Assembly: GCA_964393615.1 (NCBI GenBank)
Contig: CAYMUR010000004.1
Span: 1-64,000 of the forward strand
DNA length: 64,000 bases
Direction of reading: 5' to 3'
DNA from: CAYMUR01 sp964393615
Lineage (GTDB): Bacteria > Planctomycetota > Planctomycetia > Pirellulales > Pirellulaceae
Each line of letters begins with the position of its first letter. The stretch's first letter is position 1. Under the pieces are notes generated by a model. It made no database searches, had not been told where the DNA came from, and was given only the letters and a program-made list of their open reading frames with translations. Below are positions 27,363 to 36,265 of this stretch, piece by piece. The position numbers and the translations under genes were made by a program.

Positions 27363-28199
27363 TTAGCGTGGCTTGGCGGAGACAACTCCTTGATCTGGGC
27401 TACTAGCGGTAGCATACAATTTTCTTGGAATCCGGCCCGCCTGGTATGCCAGGCGACCGGCATGAACGGCAGCTTGCATGCCACGAGCCATTTTTAATGG
27501 GTCCTGGGCATGGGCAATTCCCGAATTTAACAGTACTCCGTCAACGCCCAGTTCCATTGCGATGGCGACATCACTTGCGGTTCCCACCCCAGCATCGACG
27601 ATGACAGGGTACTCAGGGTCGTCCTCCTTGAGATATTCCAGACAGATGCGAATATTATTCACGTTGAGGATACCTTGTCCGGAGCCGATGGGACTGCCAG
27701 CAGGCATCACGCTAGTCGCTCCGGCTAATTTCAGTTGTTTGGCAATAATCGGATCGTCGCTTGTGTAACACAGAACCTGAAAACCATCATTGACCAAGCG
27801 GTGTGTGGCCTCAAGCGTAGCAACCGGATCGGGCAATAAAGTTCGTTGATCAGCGAGAACTTCGAGTTTGACCCAGTCGGCGCCTGGGTTTTCCAGTCCG
27901 AGCAAGATTTCACGACCCATGTGGGCCACTCGTACTGCATCGTCTGCCGTGAAACATCCGGCCGTATTAGGAAGAAGTGTGTAACGACCTGTATCGATGA
28001 AGTCCAGAATATTATTACCCGCCGAATCGACGAGTCGTTCTCGTCGCACGGCGACGGTAATACATTCGGCACCCGCCAGGTCCAGCGCTAATGCCATTTG
28101 TTCATAACTGGAATATTTTCCAGTCCCCACAATAAGGCGGCTTTCAAATGCATGCGTGCCAATCTGTAGTTGATCTGTCACAGTATCCACCGTCGACAT
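27363..28199 (-). CDS. thiG: Thiazole synthase ThiG
   Basis: Forms the thiazole phosphate of thiamine from deoxyxylulose phosphate, ThiS thiocarboxylate and dehydroglycine. The 278-residue protein starts at ATG 28197-28199; a longer frame to 28592 covers thiS in another frame and is artefactual. Diagnostic stretches are LIVGTGKYSS (22-31), LPNTAGCFTADDAVR (76-90), the Schiff-base Lys111 in WVKLEV and GVDGVLLNSGIA. The gene follows thiS by two bases. No thiO, thiE or thiH lies nearby, so the imine donor enzyme is elsewhere. Confidence 0.92.
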   Translation of the reverse strand: MSTVDTVTDQLQIGTHAFESRLIVGTGKYSSYEQMALALDLAGAECITVAVRRERLVDSAGNNILDFIDTGRYTLLPNTAGCFTADDAVRVAHMGREILLGLENPGADWVKLEVLADQRTLLPDPVATLEATHRLVNDGFQVLCYTSDDPIIAKQLKLAGATSVMPAGSPIGSGQGILNVNNIRICLEYLKEDDPEYPVIVDAGVGTASDVAIAMELGVDGVLLNSGIAHAQDPLKMARGMQAAVHAGRLAYQAGRIPRKLYATASSPDQGVVSAKPR

Positions 28200-28201
28200 A
28201 T

Positions 28202-28402
28202 TTATCCTCCTCCCACCAAGGTGACAATCTCCAACCGGTCGCCGTTGTACAATGTATGTTGATCGTGCAGTTGACGAGGCACGAGTTCGAAATTCACTTC
28301 CACCGCCACATATTTTGGCTCCAGCTTCAGTTCTTGTATTAAATCGGCGACCGTTGTGCCTTCCGGAAGTTCGCGATCCAAATCGTTGTAAAAAACTCTC
28401 AT
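28202..28402 (-). CDS. thiS: Sulfur carrier protein ThiS
   Basis: A 66-residue beta-grasp protein ending in VTLVGGG, with the terminal Gly-Gly needed for thiocarboxylation. LPEGTTVADLIQEL and the following YVAVEVNFELVPR are typical of ThiS. It is directly followed by thiG, the classic thiS-thiG pair, with the GGAGGA ribosome binding site for thiG inside its last codons. It lies 36 bases downstream of an unknown membrane-protein gene. Confidence 0.9.
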   Translation of the reverse strand: MRVFYNDLDRELPEGTTVADLIQELKLEPKYVAVEVNFELVPRQLHDQHTLYNGDRLEIVTLVGGG

Positions 28403-28438
28403 AAAGTGTTCTCTTCAGCGGCAAATCGCGGGTGACGG

Positions 28439-29029
28439 TTATTCGCGAATGTCTTCCATGCGGGCTTTTCCGATATCTAGTAATTTTAGCGAACCACCTT
28501 GGGTTGTCCCACGTGAAACCAAACTGGCGCTCCAGGGAACTCCGTAGACCGCAAATTTTCCTGTATTGCCGTCCACGACATAAGCGACACATGTTGCTGG
28601 TTGCATGTTACCAGAGTTTCCTCGTCCCCGGGTCAATTGTGCGAATCCAGTCAGCAGCAAGTAATTAGGTTTTTTTGCACCATCCACGCTCATATCCTCA
28701 AATACGTTGGCCTCGTAGACGGCACCAAACCTGTTTTGTCGCGGACCATGCGTATAAAGGATGGCACACTGGAGTCGTCCACTTAAAGAATCCAATGTGA
28801 AGAGCCCTTCCACACGGTCATCGATAGGACCCGTTGCTGCAGCGATTGTATTGCTGGAGACACTTGCTGTTGCCGACACGGGAATTTCCCAGCTGCCAAG
28901 TGTCCATTCTGATTGCTGTCCGATTTGACCGCCGAGGAAACCGACTAAAAGTCCAATGCCGAACACCAAGCCTACTACCAATCCTGCTATAAAAAAAGTT
29001 CGTCGAGGCCAGCGAAGTTGGTGTTTCAT
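28439..29029 (-). CDS. Membrane-anchored protein of unknown function upstream of thiS
   Basis: A 196-residue protein with one N-terminal membrane helix (FFIAGLVVGLVFGIGLLVGF, about 12-31) and an extracytoplasmic domain rich in short strands (DGAKKPNYLLLTGFAQL, ATCVAYVVDGNTGKF, VYGVPWSASL). No family is recognised; similar small anchored proteins are frequent in planctomycetes. The gene reads into thiS with 36 bases between, so it probably shares the thiamine transcript. I see no TPP riboswitch signature in the 260 bases upstream. Confidence 0.6.
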   Translation of the reverse strand: MKHQLRWPRRTFFIAGLVVGLVFGIGLLVGFLGGQIGQQSEWTLGSWEIPVSATASVSSNTIAAATGPIDDRVEGLFTLDSLSGRLQCAILYTHGPRQNRFGAVYEANVFEDMSVDGAKKPNYLLLTGFAQLTRGRGNSGNMQPATCVAYVVDGNTGKFAVYGVPWSASLVSRGTTQGGSLKLLDIGKARMEDIRE

Positions 29030-29295
29030 AACAGATTTTCCCTGTGATAACGATACATACCCCTAAGTCCATGAATCCTACAGCTTTTAGCTGCCAGTTT
29101 CCAGCCACCTTTGGATGCCGATAGTTGTGTTGCAAACCTTGGAGCGGTGTAACGTATGCATTTCGACTTCCCAGGTTTTGCTGAGAAGATAAAAAGTCAA
29201 CCGTAGACACTCAGGCCGTGTCTGGCTTTGTAACTGGGTTGTGATACACTCACCGATACGAATAAATTTTCTTTAAAATATGGAAGGAAGTGAGA

Positions 29296-30492
29296 ATGGC
29301 GACAAACGGTTCTCTGGATCGCAAATTACGCATGGCATTGATCGGAGGAGGGCAGGGTGCGTTCATCGGTCGAATCCACGCGATTGCAGCTGTGCTGGAC
29401 AATCGGGCCGAGATCGTAGCTGGAGCACTTTCGTCGGATCCAGAGCGTGCCAAGGCTTCCGCACCTGACTATGCCATTTCGGCCGAGCGAGCCTATGGAT
29501 CCTACCAAGAGTTGCTGGCTACAGAGCAGGAGTTGCCCGCTGACCAACGGATCGACTTTGTTTCCATTGCGACTCCTAATCACACCCATTTTCCGATTGC
29601 CAAGGCAGCCATCGAAGCCGGTTTTCATGTTTTTTGTGATAAGCCGATGACGCTTGATCTGGATGAAGCAGAACAACTTGCCGATCTGGTTGAGCAGTCG
29701 AATCGTGTTTTTGTCCTCACTCACAACTATACCGGTAACCCTTTGGTGCGCCAGGCCCGTGAAATGATACTGGGTGGTGAGATAGGTGAGATCAATGCAA
29801 TCCGGGTCAGTTACTTACAGGGGTGGTTGCGAACACGAATCGAGCTGGAGGGTCAAAAGCAGGCTGCCTGGAGAACTGATCCGGCACGCAACGGCGTGGC
29901 AGGTAGTTTTGGAGATATTGGTACACACGCCTACAACCTGGCTCGTTATATGACCGGACTCATCCCCGAATCGATTAGTTGTCAACTGAATATCTTTGAA
30001 TCGGGCCGTGCTGTGGATGACCAGGGTCATGCCAGTATTCGTTTTGAAAACGGTGGTTTTGGTACTGTGAACGTTTCCCAAATCAGCCATGGCCGAGAAA
30101 ACGAATTAAGTATTCAGATCGATGGCACCACTGGGTCGATTACCTGGAACCAGGAGGATCCGAACAAGATGTGGCTGCGCCGGAACAGTCAGCCGCACCA
30201 ACTTTACACGCGCGATCCGAATGCGTCATTTGCTAACGATTCTTGTGTTTCCGTTTGCCGCACTCCCAGTGGTCATCCCGAAGGTTACTTGGAAGCATTT
30301 GCCAATGTTTACCGTAGCGGTTTCGATGCCATTGCCAGCCAAGCAGCCGGAGCGTCGATCGAACAGGTCAACACCATCTATCCCAATGTTCAGGATGGTG
30401 TCGAAGGCATGTATTTTTTGCAACAGTCTGTTGCCAGTAACCAGGAAAATGGCGCCTGGCTACCTCTCAAACACAAACGGGCAAGGCGGTAA
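29296..30492 (+). CDS. Gfo/Idh/MocA-family oxidoreductase
   Basis: A 398-residue NAD(P)-dependent dehydrogenase acting on sugars or inositols. The Rossmann motif is ALIGGGQGAFIGRIHA at the N-terminus, CDKPMTLDLDEAEQL carries the conserved Lys-Pro pair, and GDIGTHAYNLARYM supplies the catalytic Asp/His of the C-terminal domain. I start at ATG 29296 behind GGAAGG; a GTG six bases earlier is possible. Planctomycetes have many such paralogues, and there is no neighbour to hint at the substrate. Confidence 0.85.
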   Translation: MATNGSLDRKLRMALIGGGQGAFIGRIHAIAAVLDNRAEIVAGALSSDPERAKASAPDYAISAERAYGSYQELLATEQELPADQRIDFVSIATPNHTHFPIAKAAIEAGFHVFCDKPMTLDLDEAEQLADLVEQSNRVFVLTHNYTGNPLVRQAREMILGGEIGEINAIRVSYLQGWLRTRIELEGQKQAAWRTDPARNGVAGSFGDIGTHAYNLARYMTGLIPESISCQLNIFESGRAVDDQGHASIRFENGGFGTVNVSQISHGRENELSIQIDGTTGSITWNQEDPNKMWLRRNSQPHQLYTRDPNASFANDSCVSVCRTPSGHPEGYLEAFANVYRSGFDAIASQAAGASIEQVNTIYPNVQDGVEGMYFLQQSVASNQENGAWLPLKHKRARR

Positions 30493-30744
30493 GAGAATTG
30501 ATTCTGCCATGTCCGCCGAGAGAAGTTCTGCCGTTTGAGCGTTGGGATGGCTTGCTAGATGGGATCCAGACCGTGTGATGGAGTGAGTGCCCCAATCCAC
30601 CGAATGTTTTCTGACAGCGGTAACCCATCCCGTCACCAAAATGCCGCGTGACGATTTCGCCAGATGGTAGTATTTCCTGTGGATCCCGACGAACTTCAGG
30701 ACGCGTCTTAAGGCGAACATTGCCACCGCTGTTCCCCATGATGT

Positions 30745-32472
30745 TCAGGCGGCACGTTGGATGTTAGCTGGATTAGGGAGTGAAAACAGACCAAAGATTT
30801 CGTCCTGGGATAATCCCATGGTTCGTGGCGCTTCCCGGTTGGCCAGAATTGTATCAAACAATTCTCGTTTTTGTTCTAGCACTTCATTGATGCGTTCTTC
30901 GATCGTATTGAGCATGATGAAACGTGTGACCGTTACGGGTCCAGCGACACCAATGCGGTGCGCACGATTAATCGCCTGGTCTTCGACCGCGGGATTCCAC
31001 CAGCGGTCGAATAAAAAGACATAATTAGCAAATTGCAGGTTGAGTCCAACACTACCTGCCCCGTAGGTCATTAGCAGTACTTGGTGCTGACGGTTGTCAC
31101 GGAATGCTTGTAGTACACGGTCACGTGTATGATGTGGGACTTGTCCGTGGTATTCCAAGGGACAAAAAGTTTTCAAACGATTTTTGAGCTGCCGCAATGT
31201 ATTGACCCATTGGCTGAAAACAATGGCTTTACCGCCGCTGGCGGCCACTTCTTCTAGATCAACTGCCAGGCGATCTAACTTGGTACTCTCTTGAGTCAAG
31301 GGATCGAAATTACATATTTGTTTAAGCCGCAGCACGAGCTCAAATATATGCTGTACGGTGACGTCGTTTCCCATACCGGTAAGCCGAACGACTCCATCTT
31401 TTTCGGCCCGTGTATACGCTTCATGTTGGGAACAGCCAAGGGACAGCTGGGCATCACGGAATAATTTGGGCGGTAGTTCTGTGAGGACTTTATCTTTCGT
31501 TCGACGCAGCAGGTAGTCTTGGGTAGATTTTCGTAGTCGTCGAGGTGTAAGTTCTCCGTGGGCCATGCCAGTGCGGAGAAACTCAAAAATATTACACAAA
31601 TCTTCTGAGCTGTTTTCAATGGGAGTACCAGTTAAAGCCCAGCTTCTTTGCCTGGCAATACTGCGTACAGCACGGTTCGTCGCACTGGACCGATTTTTGA
31701 TGCGCTGGGCTTCATCAAGTACGACGAGGTCAAACTGAATATTACTGTTTTGGAGCAATTTAGCGTCGCGGACCACCAACTCGAAATTGGCGATCTTGAT
31801 CGGTTGATCTGACATTTTCCATAACCATTCTCGCCGCTGTCCATTTCCCTCAATGGTGGTCACAGGCAATTCAGGAGCCCACATCTGAAATTCTCGCTGC
31901 CAGTTAGTGACCAGTGGTTTGGGACAGACGAGTAACACATTTTTTAATTCGCCCGCAAAAACTAACAGGCGAATCGAAGTAATTGCCTGCATTGTTTTTC
32001 CTAAGCCCATTTCGTCTGCCAGCATGGCCGCTTGTCGTGGATAGAGGAATGCCACTCCTTCCAGTTGGTAGGGAAACGGCGGAAAGGGGAAAGTCAGGGA
32101 TTTTGAATTAAACATTGTTTCCAACGGCGGTTGCAATGCATAAAAAAGCCTGTCCTTGAGTTTGATCACATCGCGTGGTACCTGCATGCGCGTTTTAGGG
32201 TGTGCGGATGTTTTGTGGGAGCACTTAGAGGATGGTGCTGTTTGGCGCACAAACGAAGGTGGTGAAAGATCTTTGTCAACGCCGAAACGAAAACTGCACG
32301 TGTCGACCTTCTGGCGAGCAAAACGGATGGATACAACATCAGGGATAGAGAACGTGACAGGTGTAGTCCGCAGGGAAATGGAAGGTTTGCGCTGCAATGC
32401 TGTTTGCCAGCCGGTGGCCAATACGCACGGACTTAGATTCAGATCGACGGTCGATTCCCGAGTTGTAGCCAT
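30745..32472 (-). CDS. SNF2-family helicase-like ATPase
   Basis: A 575-residue Swi2/Snf2 ATPase. Walker A is DEMGLGKT near 155, Walker B LVVLDEAQRIKN, motif III SWALTGTPIEN, and the C-terminal lobe has IVFSQWVNTLRQL, YGAGSVGLNLQFANYVFLFD and NRAHRIGVAGPVTVTRF. The N-terminal 125 residues are poorly conserved and contain no recognised zinc or SWIM motif. Bacterial members remodel protein-DNA complexes such as RNA polymerase (RapA) or take part in defence. It is coupled with an unknown gene 61 bases upstream on the same strand. Confidence 0.85.
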   Translation of the reverse strand: MATTRESTVDLNLSPCVLATGWQTALQRKPSISLRTTPVTFSIPDVVSIRFARQKVDTCSFRFGVDKDLSPPSFVRQTAPSSKCSHKTSAHPKTRMQVPRDVIKLKDRLFYALQPPLETMFNSKSLTFPFPPFPYQLEGVAFLYPRQAAMLADEMGLGKTMQAITSIRLLVFAGELKNVLLVCPKPLVTNWQREFQMWAPELPVTTIEGNGQRREWLWKMSDQPIKIANFELVVRDAKLLQNSNIQFDLVVLDEAQRIKNRSSATNRAVRSIARQRSWALTGTPIENSSEDLCNIFEFLRTGMAHGELTPRRLRKSTQDYLLRRTKDKVLTELPPKLFRDAQLSLGCSQHEAYTRAEKDGVVRLTGMGNDVTVQHIFELVLRLKQICNFDPLTQESTKLDRLAVDLEEVAASGGKAIVFSQWVNTLRQLKNRLKTFCPLEYHGQVPHHTRDRVLQAFRDNRQHQVLLMTYGAGSVGLNLQFANYVFLFDRWWNPAVEDQAINRAHRIGVAGPVTVTRFIMLNTIEERINEVLEQKRELFDTILANREAPRTMGLSQDEIFGLFSLPNPANIQRAA

Positions 32473-32533
32473 CTATCGATCCTGTCTTGGTGTGACCCTG
32501 AGGTGTGACATTTCCCTGGATCACGTGAAGTGA

Positions 32534-33157
32534 CTACTGCAGCTGGGCTTCTTGAATTGCGCAGCGGATGCGGTCTAAAGGTTCCTGCAGATCAAAACTT
32601 TCACCAAGCGACTCGCATTGTTCAAGCACAATTGTTTTATCCTCACTGTAGGCTTCTGGAATGGCCAATGCATATTCGCCCGAGCAGAATGATTGAAGGT
32701 GATCCACATGAGGCGCTCTGTTATTCGTATGGGCCGTGTCAACACGGGAGTGGGCTGGCATCCTGGAATGGTTCATGGTGGATTTGTTTTGATCAACGAT
32801 CAGGACGACAGGATGTGGTATGAACTGCCGCACTTGGAGGACTTCCACTAAATCCGTGTAAATAATATGAGGTACCTTTTTTGACTGGGACCAGAGAGTT
32901 TGTCCTATCTGGTCTCCGAATAGATAGGGTTTGAGGGTCGTACCATAGAGAATTTCTTGGGCACGATTAGGTCTCACGGGGGCTGTACAGTGAAATTCTA
33001 GTGGCCGACCGTGATGGTTCAACACAAGATATCCGCCCAAGAATCCATGCTCTGCAGATTCGAGTACTGTCATGAAACCTATGTACGGTAATGATTTGGA
33101 GCAGCTTGCAGTCATCTTAAAAGGCAGAGGGGTGGGGCAGCGGTGAAAAAAGACCAA
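32534..33157 (-). CDS. Unknown protein in an operon with the SNF2 ATPase
   Basis: A frame of up to 207 residues; an ATG at 33115 would give 193. It begins with strands (GFMTVLESAEHGFLGGYLVL) followed by RPLEFHCTAPVRPNRAQEIL and YGTTLKPYLFGDQIGQTL. No membrane helix, signal peptide or known motif is seen. The gene ends 61 bases before the SNF2 gene on the same strand, which suggests shared expression and possibly a shared job. I cannot name the family. Confidence 0.6.
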   Translation of the reverse strand: MVFFHRCPTPLPFKMTASCSKSLPYIGFMTVLESAEHGFLGGYLVLNHHGRPLEFHCTAPVRPNRAQEILYGTTLKPYLFGDQIGQTLWSQSKKVPHIIYTDLVEVLQVRQFIPHPVVLIVDQNKSTMNHSRMPAHSRVDTAHTNNRAPHVDHLQSFCSGEYALAIPEAYSEDKTIVLEQCESLGESFDLQEPLDRIRCAIQEAQLQ

Positions 33158-33428
33158 GCGTCGTTCCGTCTCATCGGGCGGGCGGGAAAGGAGACTTTAG
33201 ATGCAACAACGTGGTTTGCGAATTAACTGCTAGCTAGATACCAAATCGGGCTTTGCCAGTCAGAGAAATGCTATTATGAAAAAATTTCTGTGCATAGCTT
33301 GCCTGTAGTGATTCTGGTATCTCGACAGCCGACCACTCGTTTGTTTATACTGAAGGTGATAGCTGCACGGAGATTTATTACCTAAGCCAAGATGGCAGCA
33401 GTTTTCGTACTTCTAGGAGTCTTACAAA

Positions 33429-33902
33429 ATGGCTGAGGAACCAAAGCAAGTCCCCCCGTTGTTTACACAATATGATGTTTCACCTAGGGCCTCTACAAAT
33501 CGCAGCGACGAGTCGGAAATTCCTCATGCAGAGATGGTCGCGTTGTTGCAAGATATTTTGGCTGCCCAGGACCGTCAGAACCAATTGATGGAAGAGCTTG
33601 TCACACAATTGGGTGCCACTCAAAAACAGCGAGCTAGCGAATTGAGTCACTGGAAACAACTGAATCCTCACTTGTCTGAGGAGTGTCATAGCGCTGCCGA
33701 GCGGCTTAGCCAGGCCCAGACAGAATACCTTCGTGGTGTCACTGAAGAAGTCAACGGAAATGGTGAAGGTCTCGTCGAAAGCGATTTTTTACTGAATGAA
33801 TTTGTGGATCGTTTTGGACCGCGATTAGCCCACTTGAATGGTGTATTACAGATTCTTTCACAATTGGGTCAGCCGACCAATCCGCCCAAAACGAATGATT
33901 GA
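33429..33902 (+). CDS. Coiled-coil protein of unknown function
   Basis: A 157-residue soluble protein. Residues about 32-105 are rich in Glu, Gln and Leu and look helical or coiled-coil (EMVALLQDILAAQDRQ, ERLSQAQTEYLRGV). The ends are polar and proline-rich. ATG follows AGGAGTCTTACAAA, a good ribosome binding site. No family is recognised. Confidence 0.6.
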   Translation: MAEEPKQVPPLFTQYDVSPRASTNRSDESEIPHAEMVALLQDILAAQDRQNQLMEELVTQLGATQKQRASELSHWKQLNPHLSEECHSAAERLSQAQTEYLRGVTEEVNGNGEGLVESDFLLNEFVDRFGPRLAHLNGVLQILSQLGQPTNPPKTND

Positions 33903-34193
33903 AACAGAATTTCGAATCAAGATCGTTGTGTAGTTGTCAAAAAAAGTGGATGGACGATTTGTCCAACAACATCTTGACTTTGAATGAAAGCGGTTTGTGA
34001 CCGTAGAACAACTGTCACGAGCCGTGTGAGAGATTTGCAAGTCGTCTTCTGAATAGGGTGCTTGAGGATTGTCTCGGGTAACGCAGATCACCTCACCAGA
34101 TCCCCCATCGACTTGGTAATCACGCCCCTGGCTGCCCCATATCCGTCCCTCTCTTCCAATTCCACAGCACCTTGTCGATTTATCGGTTGGTTC
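33903..34193. other. Spacer before the broken propeller gene
   Basis: Nothing is supported in this stretch. Together with the broken gene that follows, it separates the coiled-coil gene from the adenylate-forming operon by more than 1.1 kb. Confidence 0.4.
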
Positions 34194-34761
34194 ATGCGAT
34201 TGATTGGTCCTCGAAATAGATGGCACGCTCGTTTTGTGGCTTGGTTTACCATCGTTAGTTCTCTCTTTTTGTGGGCTGCCTGTGGTGAGTACGTATCAAC
34301 GGTGCCCCTCCGTGTGGCAATATTCCCATCCAGCTCATTAACTATGACCATGCAAGAGGCGTTCAAAAGTCTTGGCCTGATGGGCGCGGGGCGGCTGCGA
34401 ACAGTGTGTCGTCAAGCCACTGTCTACCGCTGCGGTGGAATGCGAACGCTGTAATGATTTGGAATGAACGCCTGCAGGGCACTGGCAATTCCTCGCCCGT
34501 CGTATGGTTGGACCGACTCGTATTGACATCGGTGGTAACTGCTGAAGAAGGACATGTCTATACAGTGAACCGGGTCGGATGCACGTCTTGGAAGCGGCAG
34601 ATAAATTTCGCCTGGTAACAACCAATTGGCCGACCGAACGTTGTTTGGCCACCCCGGCGATAACCAACGCTGACCTTGATGGGCATACCGTTGGTCACTT
34701 AATCCGGGTGGGATTGGCTGTTTCTGGTCAGGCTCGGAGAGAGATTGCACTTGATAAATAA
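34194..34761 (+). pseudogene. Broken PQQ-type beta-propeller protein gene
   Basis: Three plus-strand frames in succession read as parts of one exported beta-propeller protein. The first (ATG 34194) has an N-terminal hydrophobic stretch with a Cys (VSSLFLWAACG). The second contains SWPDGRGA-like text, LRWNANAVMIWNE, then GTGNSSPVVWLDRLVLTSV, the typical opening blade. The third contains HVLEAADKFRLVTTNWP and CLATPAITN, the typical final blade. The middle of the propeller is missing and at least two frameshifts are needed, so the gene is deleted and decayed. An intact relative lies at 39071-40282. Confidence 0.6.
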
Positions 34762-35033
34762 GGGCCGTAAAGGGTCTCCGAGGAGGTGAGAAATGATTTG
34801 TAAATAAGGTGTTCCCTGGTCTGCCCGTTGTCTTTTGTCTGTTTGTCAGTTATTTTCGATAGAAAGCGAAAGACATGTAGTTTGTAATTTCAAGCCGTTT
34901 ACCGTGGAATTTTGGAGTATCCCCCAGGGAGACTTTTGCCAACTTGAGGCATACCGGAGATAGTTTTTGTCGAAAAATGTTCGGTGATTCGACCGAAGGG
35001 CTGTTTGTGGCTGTTAAATGAAAGAATGATTTG
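34762..35033 (+). promoter_or_regulatory. Leader region of the acid-activation operon
   Basis: A spacer between the broken propeller gene and the adenylate-forming enzyme. It must hold the promoter for 35034-38859, but I cannot point to convincing -35/-10 elements. A purine-rich GAAAGAATG lies just before the start codon. Confidence 0.25.
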
Positions 35034-36179
35034 ATGAGTGTTCTTGAATCGAGTGATACGCCTACAGCATCGCAGGCATTGCAGGAGAAAATCGCGCAGG
35101 CTCGCGACCGGCTGGATGCGCATACTTGTGAGATTGTGCAGTGGCATTTTCATGAATCGACGGGAAGTCCGTTCTGGCTGGCGAAGAAATCGGATTTGCA
35201 ATTCGATCCGCTCACGGAGATCAAGAGTTTTGATGACTTGCACAAGTTTCCTGCATTTGAGGATGACTGGTTGCGTGGCGGTCCGGTGCGACGTTGGGTC
35301 CCTAAAGGACTGGCTGACAAGCCTGTTTATGTGTTCGAAACAGGCGGTACGACTGGTGTTCCCAAAAGCCGGATGGTCATCGATGATTTTCGAACCGACT
35401 ATGAACTTTTTAGTGAAACATTGCCGGATGAGTATTTCCCCCATGGCTCCAATTGGCTCATGCTGGGCCCATCTGGGCCGCGGCGCTTGCGTTTGGCTGT
35501 TGAGCATCTCACACAGCATCGTGGGGGCATTTGTTTTTGTATTGATCTCGATCCACGCTGGGTAATTAAATTGATTAAAAAGGGTTGGATGGAACATTTA
35601 GAAGAATATAAACGGCATTGCATGGACCAGGCTGTGACTGTTCTTACAGCGAACCATGAAGTTCGTTGCTTGTTTGCGACCCCCAAACTGCTTGAATCGC
35701 TTGCTTTGCGATTAGAGGAGCTGGGCACAAGCCTACCTGAAATCGGAATTACCGGGATTTTTTCTGGTGGTACAGAATTCACACCGCAATGGACCCGCTT
35801 TGCCGTGGAGGAATTGTTAGGTGGTCCGCCGGAAGTGAGCGGTGTTTACATGACACCTACTTACGGAAATACCTTGATGGGATTAGCCTGCAGTAAACCA
35901 GTTACCGCTGCAGAACAGTATAAGATCACCTATTATGCCCCGCAGCCAAGAGCGATGACAGAGGTTGTCGATTTTGACGATACCCAGCAGGCGGTAAGTT
36001 ATGGAGCGACTGGGCGGGTGAAGTTGACGACGTTAACCAAAGAATTTTTTGTGCCAGGTTTTCTGGAACGAGATGAAGCCGAACGTGAGCCACCTTATGA
36101 GCAATACCCTTGGGATGGGGTGAGTGGTGTGCGGCCGTTCCATCGTCTAGCCAAAGCAACAACGGTAGGCGTTTATTGA
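35034..36179 (+). CDS. Adenylate-forming enzyme, PaaK/EhpF-like
   Basis: A 381-residue acyl-adenylating enzyme that would activate a carboxylic acid with ATP. The phosphate-binding loop ETGGTTGVPKSR is at 102-113, with SGGTEFTPQWTRF and YMTPTYGNTLMG corresponding to later ANL motifs. It is shorter than phenylacetate-CoA ligase (about 430) and lacks most of the C-terminal lid, as do EhpF of phenazine synthesis and LuxE. The gene heads an operon with an aldehyde dehydrogenase (87 bases on) and an iron alcohol dehydrogenase. I infer that it loads the substrate for reduction to an aldehyde. Confidence 0.75.
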   Translation: MSVLESSDTPTASQALQEKIAQARDRLDAHTCEIVQWHFHESTGSPFWLAKKSDLQFDPLTEIKSFDDLHKFPAFEDDWLRGGPVRRWVPKGLADKPVYVFETGGTTGVPKSRMVIDDFRTDYELFSETLPDEYFPHGSNWLMLGPSGPRRLRLAVEHLTQHRGGICFCIDLDPRWVIKLIKKGWMEHLEEYKRHCMDQAVTVLTANHEVRCLFATPKLLESLALRLEELGTSLPEIGITGIFSGGTEFTPQWTRFAVEELLGGPPEVSGVYMTPTYGNTLMGLACSKPVTAAEQYKITYYAPQPRAMTEVVDFDDTQQAVSYGATGRVKLTTLTKEFFVPGFLERDEAEREPPYEQYPWDGVSGVRPFHRLAKATTVGVY

Positions 36180-36265
36180 TTCTGTTTCTGACCAGCAAAC
36201 ACTGGCAATTGATAGAATAGTCGGATGAGTAAGCTTGAATTGTTACCGAATGAAGGAACTTAACT

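Noticed and set aside
27363..28592. A 409-residue frame covering thiG plus an N-terminal extension
   Set aside because: The extension is Arg-rich, overlaps thiS in another frame and is unlike ThiG, so the start was placed at 28199.
29030..29295. A TPP riboswitch for the thiamine genes
   Set aside because: A CTGAGA string is present only on the wrong strand and the other conserved parts are missing.
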